Positions 44,806 through 54,901 of a stretch of DNA of 64,000 nt are shown one piece after another. Every line of letters begins with the position of its first letter. Within the stretch, counting starts at the first letter, position 1. The notes below the pieces were generated by a model that made no database searches, was not told where the DNA came from, and was given only the letters and a program-made list of their open reading frames with translations. Origin of the DNA: Streptomyces sp. ERV7 (GTDB lineage Bacteria > Actinomycetota > Actinomycetes > Streptomycetales > Streptomycetaceae); NCBI RefSeq assembly GCF_001653515.1, contig NZ_LYOY01000029.1, positions 992,001 through 1,056,000 on the forward strand. Reading direction: 5' to 3'. The position numbers and the translations under genes are program-made.

Positions 44806-46299
44806 TCAGCCCTTGAGGGAGCTCAGGTCCTGGGCGTAGGTGCCGACCGCGTGCGCGATCAGGTCGATGTTGAGGTCGAAGTACCTGCGGTCGATGTTCT
44901 TCAGGGTGTCGCCGGCCGCGTGGTAGTTGGCGTCGTACGGCTGACCCGCCGTGCCGCCCGCCTTCGCCGCCTGGTCCGCCGTCTTGAGGCCCTCGGCGCC
45001 GGTGAAGGTGCCGCCCGCCGGAATGCCCTGCTCGATGAACGGGCCGTAGTCGGAGCGGCCGTCGAAGTCGGTGCCCCAGTGCGGGACGCTCTTCCTGTCG
45101 AGGTAGCCGTTGATCAGCCGCTCGATCTGGGCGGAGCCGACCGGGCCCGCGCCCGCGCCGGTCTTGTCGGAGTCGTCGCCGTCGTAGACGAGCTCGGCCG
45201 GGTTGGGCGAGCCGATCATGTCGAAGTTGAGGTACAGCTTGATCCGCTGCTTCTCCTTCTCCGTCAGGGACTTGACGTAGTGCTCGGAGCCCAGCAGGCC
45301 CAGCTCCTCGCCCGACCACCAGGCGAACCGCACCTTGTTGGCGAGGGGCTTGGGGTGCTTCTTGGTCTGCTTGGTCTCCTTGGCGAGCTTGAGCGCGACC
45401 TCAAGGAGACCGGCCGAGCCGGAGCCGTTGTCGTTGATGCCGGGCCCGGCCTTCACCGAGTCGAGGTGGCTGCCGAGCGCCACGACGCTGGACGGGTCGC
45501 CGCCCTTGGTCTGCGCGATGACGTTGCGGGTCTTGTGGGCGACCGACTCGGTGGCGACGTCCAGGGTGACGGTGACCTCGCCCTTGGCGACCTGCGCGGC
45601 CAGCGCCTCGCCGTCGGCGAGCGAGATGCCGGTGGCCGGGATGTGCGCGTTGGCGGGGTCGCTGACGGTGCCGTGGACGGGGGTGTCGCCGGAGTGGTTG
45701 TAGAGGATGATCCCGGCCGCGCCCGCCTGTGCCGCGACGGCCTCCTTCTGCAGGAAGGTGCAGTTGCCGCGCTTGACCAGGGCGATCTTTCCGGTGAAGG
45801 TGTCCGACTTGTAGTCGTCGAGCTCACAGCCCGGGGTGGCGTCGACGCGGGCGGCCTTGACCTGGGCGGTGAGGCCGCCGGCCGGGCTCGCCTTGCTGAA
45901 GTCGAACGCGGTGGTCTTCAGCTCGCGCGGCTCGGGCGTCACCACGGCGAGCTTCTCGCGCAGCGTCTTGGACTCGAAGACGTCGAAGTCCTGGTACGCG
46001 ACGTCGTACCCGGCCTTCTTGAGCTGGCCGTAGACGTACGCGGCCGAGGCGTCGTAGCCGGGGGTGCCCGCGGCGCGGTTGCCGCCGTTGGCGTCGGCGA
46101 TCTTCTGGAACTGCTCCAGGTGGCGGTAGGCGCTCTCCCCCGACGCCTGCCCCACCAGCTTTCTGGCGAGCCGCTCCGCCTGCTTCTGCGGATCCTTGCG
46201 GTCGTGCGAGTGGGCGACGGCGGGGCCGGCGGCGGCGGCCAGGAGTACGGGGGCTGCGGCCAGGGCGGCTATGGCCCGGGTGCGGCGGGACAGGCGCAC
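44806..46299 (-). CDS. Secreted M28 aminopeptidase with PA domain
   Basis: A 497-residue exported metallopeptidase. Signal peptide about 1-29 (RRTRAIAALAAAPVLLAAAA). A PA domain (GKIALVKRGNCTFLQKEAVA) is inserted ahead of the M28 catalytic part, whose zinc ligands are in LGSHLDSVKAGPGINDNGSG, WWSGEELGLLGSEHY, LNFDMIGSPNPA and the late YHAAGDT. Resembles Streptomyces griseus-type leucine aminopeptidases, which remove hydrophobic N-terminal residues. GTG at 46299 has GGAGGAA 4 bases upstream; the longer frame is unsupported. Works with the adjacent subtilase in extracellular protein use (inference). Confidence 0.88.
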   Translation of the reverse strand: MRLSRRTRAIAALAAAPVLLAAAAGPAVAHSHDRKDPQKQAERLARKLVGQASGESAYRHLEQFQKIADANGGNRAAGTPGYDASAAYVYGQLKKAGYDVAYQDFDVFESKTLREKLAVVTPEPRELKTTAFDFSKASPAGGLTAQVKAARVDATPGCELDDYKSDTFTGKIALVKRGNCTFLQKEAVAAQAGAAGIILYNHSGDTPVHGTVSDPANAHIPATGISLADGEALAAQVAKGEVTVTLDVATESVAHKTRNVIAQTKGGDPSSVVALGSHLDSVKAGPGINDNGSGSAGLLEVALKLAKETKQTKKHPKPLANKVRFAWWSGEELGLLGSEHYVKSLTEKEKQRIKLYLNFDMIGSPNPAELVYDGDDSDKTGAGAGPVGSAQIERLINGYLDRKSVPHWGTDFDGRSDYGPFIEQGIPAGGTFTGAEGLKTADQAAKAGGTAGQPYDANYHAAGDTLKNIDRRYFDLNIDLIAHAVGTYAQDLSSLKG

Positions 46300-46416
46300 G
46301 GGGTTCCTCCGGAATGCGGGTACGGATGACCGTTTATCGGCCCGGACGGCAGGACCGTAACCAGCGAAAGCGCCGTGTGGGGGTATTCCGGGGCGGATGC
46401 AACAGAGCCGCCATGA

Positions 46417-47595
<1,179 letters not shown>

Positions 47596-47642
47596 CGGGT
47601 TTTTGGCCCCATCCCGCCCCTTCACCTAGACCCTCCGGGGGT

Positions 47643-47663
47643 GGGTGGGGGCGGCCCCCACCC
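47643..47663 (+). other. GC hairpin in the csnE leader
   Basis: GGGTGGGGG-CGG-CCCCCACCC stem directly before the csnE-like ribosome site (GGGAG at about 47672). May limit read-through from asd or translation of csnE. Confidence 0.45.
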
Positions 47664-47684
47664 CCTGCCCCGGGAGACTTCGCC

Positions 47685-49031
47685 ATGTCCGGAATCAGCC
47701 CGAACCGCCGGAAGTCGGCCGCCGCGCTCGCCGTGACCGCCTCCATCGCCCTGTTCGCCTCCGCCTGTACGGGCCAGAGCGGCTCCTCCGCGAAGGACGA
47801 CGCCTCCAAGGAGACGACGATCACCTTCTGGCACGGCTGGAGCGCCCCCGAGGAGGTCAAGGCGATCCAGGCCAACGTGGACGCCTTCCAGAAGGCGCAC
47901 CCCAACATCCATGTGAAGGTCGTCGGCAACATCAACGACGACAAGATCAACCAGGCGCTGCGCGCGGGCGGTTCGAACGCGCCGGACGTGGTCTCCTCCT
48001 TCACCACCAACAACGTCGGCAAGTTCTGCTCGTCCAAGGCCTTCGTCGACCTCGCCCCCTTCCTGAAGAAGGACGGGATCGACCCGGCGAAGACCTTCCC
48101 GAAGGCGATGAACGAGTACACCCAGTTCGAGGGCAGGCGCTGCACGCTCCCGCTGCTCGGCGACGCCTACGCGCTCTACTACAACAAGGACGCCTTCAAG
48201 GCCGCCGGGATCACCGAACCACCCAGGACGTGGAGCGAGTTCGCCGCCGACGCCAAGAAGCTGACCAAGGCGAAGGGCGACTCGTACGAGCAGCTCGGGT
48301 TCATGCCGACCTACCACGGCTACGAGTCGACGACCGAGCACTACATCGCGCAGTGGTCGCCCACCTACTTCGACGCCGACGGCAAGTCGAACATCGCCAA
48401 GGACCCGGCCTTCGCCAAGGGGCTCGCCCTCCAGAAGCAGCTGGTGGACGACCTCGGCGGGTTCCAGAAGCTGGAGAAGTTCCGGTCCGGCTTCGGCGAC
48501 GAGTTCGGCGCCAAGCACCCCTTCCACCTGGGCCAGGTCGCGATGCAGCTGGACGGCGAATGGCGTCTGGGGATGGCCGAGGACGCCAAGCCGAAGTTCG
48601 GGATCGGGGTCGCCCCGCTGCCCGTGCCGGACGACCAGGCCGCGAGCTACGGGAAGGGCTACATCACCGGGACCATCGCCGGGATCGCCGCCACCTCCGC
48701 CAAGCAGAACGCCGCCTGGGAGCTGGTGAAGTACATGACCACCGACACCGAGGCGGTGGTCGCCTTCGCCAACGCCATCCACAACGTGCCCTCCACGCTG
48801 GAGGCGCTCAAGTCGCCGAACCTGAAGTACGACCCGCGGTTCAAGACCTTCCTGGACATCGCGCAGAACCCGGCCTCGACGACCAGCCCGGCCTCGGTCA
48901 ACGGCGGCCAGTACCTGGTGTCGGTCCAGAACCTCGGCTACGACGTCGAGAAGGGCAAGCAGGGCGACGTCGAGGCCGGCCTGGAGAAGACCGCCAAGGA
49001 GATCGACACGGCGATCGCCCAGGCCAAGTAG
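47685..49031 (+). CDS. csnE: Sugar ABC transporter solute-binding lipoprotein (CsnE-like)
   Basis: A 448-residue lipoprotein: signal ends in the lipobox FASAC (Cys near residue 28). Family-1 sugar-binding fold: FWHGWSAPEEVKAIQANVDA, ALRAGGSNAPDVVSS, EYTQFEGRRCTLPLLGDAYA. It is the first gene of an operon SBP-permease-permease-GH4-kinase that matches the order csnEFGHK of S. coelicolor (SCO2658-2662), which imports chitosan oligosaccharides or glucosamine. The expected ROK repressor gene csnR, normally first, is absent; asd lies directly upstream instead. ATG at 47685 with GGGAG ribosome site. Confidence 0.8.
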   Translation: MSGISPNRRKSAAALAVTASIALFASACTGQSGSSAKDDASKETTITFWHGWSAPEEVKAIQANVDAFQKAHPNIHVKVVGNINDDKINQALRAGGSNAPDVVSSFTTNNVGKFCSSKAFVDLAPFLKKDGIDPAKTFPKAMNEYTQFEGRRCTLPLLGDAYALYYNKDAFKAAGITEPPRTWSEFAADAKKLTKAKGDSYEQLGFMPTYHGYESTTEHYIAQWSPTYFDADGKSNIAKDPAFAKGLALQKQLVDDLGGFQKLEKFRSGFGDEFGAKHPFHLGQVAMQLDGEWRLGMAEDAKPKFGIGVAPLPVPDDQAASYGKGYITGTIAGIAATSAKQNAAWELVKYMTTDTEAVVAFANAIHNVPSTLEALKSPNLKYDPRFKTFLDIAQNPASTTSPASVNGGQYLVSVQNLGYDVEKGKQGDVEAGLEKTAKEIDTAIAQAK

Positions 49032-49062
49032 GCCCGGGCCGACGAGCGCCGCGGAGCACTCC

Positions 49063-50004
49063 ATGACCACGTACACACTGCGCGCCAAGCGCCGCCGGGC
49101 GGCGCTGCGGACGGCCGCCTTCATGTCCCCCTGGCTGATCGGCTTCGGCGTCTTCTTCGCCTATCCGCTGATCTCCACCGTCTACTTCTCCTTCACCCAC
49201 TACGACGGCTTCAGCGACCCCACCTTCAACGGGCTCAAGAACTGGTCGTACGTCTTCAACGACTACCCGCTGTTCTGGCCCGCGCTGCGCAACACGCTGT
49301 GGCTGGTGGTGGTGATGGTGACCTGCCGGGTCGCCTTCGGGCTCGGCATCGGGCTGCTCATCACCAAGATCAAGACGGGCACCGGGGTCTTCCGGACGCT
49401 CTTCTACCTGCCCTACCTCGCGCCGCCGGTGGCCGCCACGCTCGCCTTCGTCTTCCTGCTCAACCCCGGTACGGGGCCGGTCAACTCGGTCCTGTCCGAC
49501 CTCGGCATCCCGGCGCCCGACTGGTTCACCGACCCCGCCTGGTCCAAGCCCGCGCTGACCATGCTCGCGGTGTGGGGCGTCGGGGACCTGATGGTGATCT
49601 TCATGGCCGCGCTGCTCGACGTACCGAAGGAGCAGTACGAGGCGGCCGAGCTGGACGGGGCCTCGTCCTGGCAGCGGTTCCGGTTCGTGACGCTGCCGAA
49701 CATCTCGCCCATCGTGATGTTCGCGGTGGTCACCGGGATCATCCAGACCATGCAGTACTACACCCAGCCGCTGGTGGCCGGAAAGGTCGCCTCGGGCGTC
49801 ATCGGCAGCTCCGGGCAGCAGTTCGAGCCCGGCTATCCGGACAAGTCGACGCTGACCCTCCCCCAGCTGGTGTACAACCTCGGTTTCCAGCGCTTCGACT
49901 ACGGCTCCGCCTGTGTGGTCGCCCTGGTCCTCTTCGCCCTCTCCATGGCGTTCACCGCACTGCTGATGCGGCGCCGTGGCGGACTGATCCAGGCAGGTGA
50001 CTAG
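49063..50004 (+). CDS. csnF: Sugar ABC transporter permease (CsnF-like)
   Basis: A 313-residue inner-membrane permease with six helices, MalF type: MSPWLIGFGVFFAYPLISTV at the start and the EAA loop EQYEAAELDGASSWQRFRFV near residue 190. Pairs with the next gene to form the channel; energy would come from the shared MsiK ATPase, not encoded here (established for Streptomyces sugar transporters). Starts 31 bases after csnE. Confidence 0.85.
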   Translation: MTTYTLRAKRRRAALRTAAFMSPWLIGFGVFFAYPLISTVYFSFTHYDGFSDPTFNGLKNWSYVFNDYPLFWPALRNTLWLVVVMVTCRVAFGLGIGLLITKIKTGTGVFRTLFYLPYLAPPVAATLAFVFLLNPGTGPVNSVLSDLGIPAPDWFTDPAWSKPALTMLAVWGVGDLMVIFMAALLDVPKEQYEAAELDGASSWQRFRFVTLPNISPIVMFAVVTGIIQTMQYYTQPLVAGKVASGVIGSSGQQFEPGYPDKSTLTLPQLVYNLGFQRFDYGSACVVALVLFALSMAFTALLMRRRGGLIQAGD

Positions 50005-50008
50005 GCAG

Positions 50009-50899
50009 ATGGCCGAAATGACGTACGCACTGGACGCCCCGGCGGCGACGACCCCGGCGGCCCGGACGGCCCGCCGCAAGGCGCTCCTGCACTGGATCGG
50101 CGTGCACGCCCTCGGGGTGGCGGCGGCGCTCTTCTTCGTGCTGCCGTTCGTGTTCATCGTGCTCACCTCGCTGATGGACAACCAGCAGACGCTCACCCGC
50201 GACCTGATCCCGGACCACTGGCAGTGGTCCAACTACAAGAAGGTGTTCGACACCCCGGGCTTCCTCACCTGGTGGCGGAACACCCTGCTCTACGCCGGGC
50301 TCGGCACCGCCTTGACCGTGGTGTCCTCGGTCCCGGTGGCCTACGCGCTCGCCAAGTTCCGCTTCCGCGGCCGCAATCTGTCGATGATGCTGGTCATCTC
50401 GATGATGATGCTGCCGCCCCAGGTGATCATCATCCCGATGTACCTGTTCTGGGCGAAGCAGCTGGACCTGTCCGGGACGCTCTGGCCGCTGATCATCCCG
50501 ATGGCGTTCGGCGACGCGTTCTCCATCTTCCTGCTGCGGCAGTTCCTGATGACCATCCCGAACGAGTACCTGGACGCCGCCAAGGTCGACGGCTGCGGGG
50601 AGCTGCGCACCCTGCTGCGGGTCGTGCTGCCGATGGCCAAGCCGGGCATCGCCGCGGTCGCGCTCTTCCAGTTCTTCTACGCCTGGAACGACTACTTCGG
50701 GCCACAGATCTACGCCTCGGAGAACCCGGGCGCCTGGACGCTGTCGTACGGCCTGGAGTCCTTCAAGGGCGCGCACCACACCGACTGGAACCTGACCATG
50801 GCCGCGACCGTGCTGGTCATGGCCCCCGTGATCCTCGTGTTCTTCTTCGCGCAGAAGGCGTTCGTCGAGGGTGTCACGCTCACCGGAGTGAAGGGTTAG
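50009..50899 (+). CDS. csnG: Sugar ABC transporter permease (CsnG-like)
   Basis: A 296-residue MalG-type permease with six helices; the EAA loop is NEYLDAAKVDGCGELRTLLR, followed by VVLPMAKPGIAAVALFQFF. Its start is uncertain: GTG 49997 overlaps the previous stop, ATG 50009 lies just after it; both give coupled translation. Companion of the csnF-like permease. Confidence 0.85.
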   Translation: MAEMTYALDAPAATTPAARTARRKALLHWIGVHALGVAAALFFVLPFVFIVLTSLMDNQQTLTRDLIPDHWQWSNYKKVFDTPGFLTWWRNTLLYAGLGTALTVVSSVPVAYALAKFRFRGRNLSMMLVISMMMLPPQVIIIPMYLFWAKQLDLSGTLWPLIIPMAFGDAFSIFLLRQFLMTIPNEYLDAAKVDGCGELRTLLRVVLPMAKPGIAAVALFQFFYAWNDYFGPQIYASENPGAWTLSYGLESFKGAHHTDWNLTMAATVLVMAPVILVFFFAQKAFVEGVTLTGVKG

Positions 50900-50903
50900 A
50901 GAA

Positions 50904-52169
50904 ATGAAGCTCACCGTGGTCGGCGGGGGATCGACCTACACCCCCGAACTCATCGACGGATTCGCCCGGTTGCGGGACACCCTGCCCATCGAGGAGCTCG
51001 TCCTGGTCGACCCGGCGGCCGACCGCCTCGACCTGGTCGGCGGGCTCGCCCGGCGCATCTTCGCCAAGCAGGGCCACCCGGGCCGCATCACCACCACCTC
51101 CGACCTGGACGCGGGCGTCGAGGGCGCCGACGCGGTGCTGCTCCAGCTGCGCGTCGGCGGCCAGGCGGCCCGCGAGCAGGACGAGACCTGGCCGCTGGAG
51201 TGCGGCTGTGTGGGCCAGGAGACCACCGGCGCGGGCGGGCTCGCCAAGGCGCTGCGGACCGTCCCGGTGGTCCTGGACATCGCGGAGCGGGTGCGGCGCA
51301 CCAACCCGGACGCCTGGATCATCGACTTCACCAACCCGGTGGGCATCGTCACGCGCGCGCTGCTCCAGGCCGGCCACAAGACGGTCGGGCTCTGCAACGT
51401 GGCCATCGGCTTCCAGCGCAAGTTCGCCAAGCTGCTCGGCGTCGCCCCCGGCCGGGTGCATCTGGACCACGTGGGCCTCAACCACCTCAGCTGGGAGCTC
51501 GGGGTGCGCCTGGGCGGCCCCGACGGCGAGAACGTGCTGCCCAAGCTGCTCGCCGAGCACGGCGACGCGGTGGCGGACGATCTGCGCCTGCCCCGGCAGG
51601 TCCTCGACCGGCTCGGCGTCGTCCCTTCGTACTATCTGCGCTACTACTACGCGCACGACGAGGTCGTGCGGGAGCTGGGCACCAAGCCGTCCCGGGCCGC
51701 CGAAGTCGCCGAGATGGAACGGAAGTTGCTGAAGATGTACGGGGATCCGGCGCTCGACGAGAAGCCGGAGCTGCTGGCCGAGCGGGGCGGCGCCTTCTAC
51801 TCGGAGGCGGCCGTGGACCTGGCCGCCTCCCTGCTCGGCAACGGCGGCAGCCCGGTGCAGGTGGTCAACACGTACAACAACGGCACCCTGCCCTTCCTCG
51901 CCGACGACGCGGTCATCGAGGTGCAGGCCCGGGTCGACGCGAACGGCCCGGTGCCGCTGGCGGTGCCGGAGCTCGACCCGCTGTACGCGGGGCTGATCGC
52001 GCACGTCACCGCGTACGAGGACCTGGCGCTGGAGGCCGCGCTGCGCGGCGGCCGCGACCGGGTGTTCCGGGCGCTGCTCGCCCATCCGCTGGTCGGCCAG
52101 TACGCGTACGCGGACGGCCTCACCGACCGGCTGATCGCGCACAACCGGGAGCACCTCGCGTGGGCATGA
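50904..52169 (+). CDS. csnH: Family 4 glycosidase (CsnH-like, 6-phospho-beta-glycosidase type)
   Basis: A 421-residue cytosolic GH4 enzyme using NAD+ and Mn2+. NAD motif VVGGGSTYTPELIDGFARL at the N-terminus; metal ligands Cys in GLCNVAIGFQRKF (about 164) and His in GLNHLSWELG (about 194). GH4 enzymes act by oxidation-elimination on 6-phospho-glycosides or, in the csn context, on glucosamine-containing oligomers. Starts 4 bases after the permease stop. Its TGA overlaps the next ATG (ATGA), so the kinase is translated in step. Confidence 0.88.
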   Translation: MKLTVVGGGSTYTPELIDGFARLRDTLPIEELVLVDPAADRLDLVGGLARRIFAKQGHPGRITTTSDLDAGVEGADAVLLQLRVGGQAAREQDETWPLECGCVGQETTGAGGLAKALRTVPVVLDIAERVRRTNPDAWIIDFTNPVGIVTRALLQAGHKTVGLCNVAIGFQRKFAKLLGVAPGRVHLDHVGLNHLSWELGVRLGGPDGENVLPKLLAEHGDAVADDLRLPRQVLDRLGVVPSYYLRYYYAHDEVVRELGTKPSRAAEVAEMERKLLKMYGDPALDEKPELLAERGGAFYSEAAVDLAASLLGNGGSPVQVVNTYNNGTLPFLADDAVIEVQARVDANGPVPLAVPELDPLYAGLIAHVTAYEDLALEAALRGGRDRVFRALLAHPLVGQYAYADGLTDRLIAHNREHLAWA

Positions 52170-52660
52170 GCGTGCTGGCGATCGACGCCGGCAACAGCAA
52201 GACCGACGTCGCCCTGATCGGCCCGGACGGCACGGTCCTGGGCACCGCCCGGGGCGGCGGCTTCCGCCCGCCGGCCGTGGGCGTGGAGCCGGCGGTGGAC
52301 GCGCTGGCGGACGCGGTGGTCCGGGCGTGGGCGGCGGCGGGGAACACCGGGCCGGTGGCGGTCGACCACGTCTCGGCCTGTCTGGCCAACGCCGATCTGC
52401 CCGTGGAGGAGCGCCAGTTGGCCGAGGCGCTGGCGGCCCGGGGCTGGGGCGGCACGGTCAAGGTGTACAACGACACCTTCGCGATCCTGCGGGCCGGGCT
52501 GCCCGGCGGCGCCGAGCCGCGCGGGGTCGCGGTGGTGTGCGGGGCGGGCATCAACTGCGTCGGCATGACGCCGGACGGCCGCACCGCCCGCTTCCCGGCG
52601 CTCGGCAAGATCTCCGGGGACTGGGGCGGGGGCGGCGGACTCGCCGAGGAGGCCCTGTGG
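52166..52660 (+). pseudogene. csnK: BadF/BadG-type sugar kinase (CsnK-like), C-terminal half deleted
   Basis: The first about 165 residues are a good N-acetylglucosamine/glucosamine kinase: phosphate-1 loop VLAIDAGNSKTDVALIG, VYNDTFAILRAG, and GVAVVCGAGINCVG, then GDWGGGGGLAEEALW. At about 52658 homology stops inside the protein; relatives continue for another 140-160 residues. The frame stays open to 53569 but there it overlies the GlnH-like gene in a different frame and encodes low-complexity nonsense. The kinase lacks its C-terminal lobe and is almost surely inactive. Loss by deletion joining to the next gene. Confidence 0.8.
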
Positions 52661-52667
52661 GTCCGGC

Positions 52668-53525
52668 GTGGCGCGGGGCGTCCAGGCCAAGGCCGACACC
52701 TGCAAGGACCCCGAGGCCAGCCTGCCGCCGTCGGGCGAGGGCGAGGACGGGCCGAGCATCGCGAAGATCAAGGAGCGCGGCAAGCTGATCGCGGGTGTCG
52801 ACCAGAACAGCTTCCGCTGGGGGTACCGCAACCCGGCGACCGGGAAGCTCGAAGGGTTCGACATCGACCTGGTGCGGGCGATCGCCAAGAAGATCCTGGG
52901 CGACCCGGACGCGGTCATCTACCGCGCCATCCCCACCAGTCAGCGCATCCCGGCCCTCCAGAACAAGCAGGTCGACATCGTCGTGCGGACGATGACGATC
53001 AACTGCAAGCGGATCGGCCAGGTCGCCTTCTCCTCGGCGTACTTCACGGTCGGGCAGCAGGTCCTGGCGCCCAAGGAGTCGACGATCACCGGCTTCAACT
53101 CCACGCTGAAGGGCAAGAAGGTCTGCGTGGCAGCGGGCTCGACCGCGTACGACGCCCTGAAGAAGGAGTCGTACGACGCCATCTTCACCGACCTGACCGT
53201 GCCCAACCAGCTGGACTGCCTGGTGCGCCTCCAGCTCGGCCAGGTCGACGCGGTGGTCACGGACAGCGCGCTCGCCGCGAGCCAGGCCGCGCAGGACCCG
53301 GCGGTCCAGCTCAAGGGCGTCCCGCAGGAGCCCGAGTACTACGGGGTCGCCACCAACCTGGAGAACACCGATCTGGTCCGCCGGATCAACCAGGTCCTGG
53401 TGGACTACCGCAGCGGCGGCGACGACAGCCCGTGGATGAAGGCCTACCGCCAATGGCTCGCCGCCGACCTGCCCGGGATATCCGGCCCGCCCGAGCCCAA
53501 GTACCGTTCACTGAACCCGGCTTGA
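52668..53525 (+). pseudogene. GlnH-like glutamate-binding protein without export signal
   Basis: Encodes the mature part of an SBP_bac_3 amino-acid-binding protein: KIKERGKLIAGVDQNSFRWG, LEGFDIDLVRAIAKKILGD, RMTI-like VRTMTINCKRIGQVAFSSAY, and a C-terminal QVLVDYRSGGDDSPWM. Relatives begin with a lipoprotein signal and are about 320-340 residues; here only GTG 52668 (MARGVQAKADTC) is available and there is no signal, because the 5' end was deleted together with the csnK 3' end. A product of 285 residues could be made but would stay in the cytosol. In mycobacteria GlnH is the external sensor of the GlnH-GlnX-PknG pathway; the kinase cluster follows here. Confidence 0.75.
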
Positions 53526-53572
53526 CCCCGGTTCGTACGACCGCAGAGAAACGCAGAGCAGAGAGGTGATCG

Positions 53573-54901
53573 ATGGGCGCGGGATCCTTCCCCGGCTCCT
53601 CCTCGGGGAGGCCCGTCCGGCCGGTGCTCGACCGGGACGAGGTGGACCGTGCGCTGACCCGGCTCGACGCCGAGCACGAGGCGATCGAGACCTCTCTGCT
53701 CGCACTCCAGGACCACGCGGGCCGGCGTCTCCTGGAAGGCGCCGAACTGACCGGGGTCACCAAGGAGCGCTGGGCCTCGGCCGATCAGTCGATCACCTTG
53801 CTGTGGGCGTACTTCGACGCGTACAAGGCGGCCCTGGACGGCGCCCGTGAGCTGCGCGAGCGGCGCCGCTGGCCCTCCCGCGAGGACCTGGTGGAGCTGA
53901 CCGAGCGGCTGCGCGGCGAGTCGGTGACGGTCGCCGGGTCGGCCGCCCAGGCCGCCACCCTGACGGGACCGGCCCGGCTGACCGAGCGGTTCACCCTGGA
54001 GCAGCTGGTGAGCCGGATGAACGAGCTGTACGCGCGCTCGCTCGACCTGGTCGTCGCCTCCGACGCGGTGTGGTCGGCGCTGCCCGCCCGGATAGACCTC
54101 CTCGCGGCCGAGCTGCACCGCACCCGGGGCCTGGCCCACTCGGTGGGTGTGCGCCCCGGGGAGCACCCGGCGGGCGACGACCTGGAGTCGATCACCGAGG
54201 AGCTGGTGTCGCTGCGCGCGCAGGTGGTGTCGGACCCGCTGGCGTTCTGGCTGCCCGCGCCGGGCAGCTCCGCGCCGGGCGGCGGACGCCCGGACACCGA
54301 GCGCTACGACCGGGCCGCCCGCGCCCTGGAGGACGTGCGCCGGGAGATCGACGCGGTCCTGACGGTCCGCCAGGACGCCGAGCAGCGGCTCGTACGGCTG
54401 AGGGACGTGCTCTCCCGGGCGGACCGCACCCTGACCGAGGCGCGGTCGGCGCGCGGCGAGGTGCTCGCGAAGATCGCCGCGTCCGAGGTGCCCGCGGTGA
54501 GCGGCCCGCCGACCGCGCTCCAGGAGCGCCTGGTGGCCGCCGCCGAGTACCGCAGGCACGCCCAGTGGCACCGGCTCTCCCCGCTCCTGGAGTCCCTTGA
54601 GCGGGAGGCCGAGGACGAACTGCTGCGCGCGCGTGAGTCGTTGACGGCGGTCACCGCGCCGCTGGCGGTCCGCGCGGAGCTGCGCGGCCGGCTCGACGCG
54701 TACAAGGCGAAGGTCGCCCGGCACGGCATGGCCGAGGACCCGCTGCTCATCGAACGGTACGACGCGGCGCGCCGGATGCTGTGGTCCGCGCCCTGCGATC
54801 TGCGCGTCGCCGAGGAGGCGGTGCTGCGGTACCAGCGGGCGGCGGCGGAGGTGCTGGTTCCACGGCAGCCCGGGCCCGTCGACCAGAGGGGGGAATCGTG
54901 A
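53573..54901 (+). CDS. Coiled-coil protein of the PknG cluster
   Basis: A 442-residue, very Arg/Glu-rich, mainly helical protein without signal or clear membrane segments. Long heptad stretches (for example ARALEDVRREIDAVLTVRQD; EQRLVRLRDVLSRADRTLTE) suggest a coiled-coil scaffold. It takes the place between glnH and pknG that the membrane protein GlnX has in mycobacteria, but lacks the GlnX helices, so the two should not be equated. AGAGAGG precedes the ATG at 53573; the last four bases overlap the pknG start (GTGA). Conserved in Streptomyces at this position as far as I recall; molecular role unknown. Confidence 0.7.
   Translation: MGAGSFPGSSSGRPVRPVLDRDEVDRALTRLDAEHEAIETSLLALQDHAGRRLLEGAELTGVTKERWASADQSITLLWAYFDAYKAALDGARELRERRRWPSREDLVELTERLRGESVTVAGSAAQAATLTGPARLTERFTLEQLVSRMNELYARSLDLVVASDAVWSALPARIDLLAAELHRTRGLAHSVGVRPGEHPAGDDLESITEELVSLRAQVVSDPLAFWLPAPGSSAPGGGRPDTERYDRAARALEDVRREIDAVLTVRQDAEQRLVRLRDVLSRADRTLTEARSARGEVLAKIAASEVPAVSGPPTALQERLVAAAEYRRHAQWHRLSPLLESLEREAEDELLRARESLTAVTAPLAVRAELRGRLDAYKAKVARHGMAEDPLLIERYDAARRMLWSAPCDLRVAEEAVLRYQRAAAEVLVPRQPGPVDQRGES

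Noticed and set aside
53573..54901. Calling the coiled-coil protein GlnX
   Set aside because: Position is analogous, but the membrane helices that define mycobacterial GlnX are absent.
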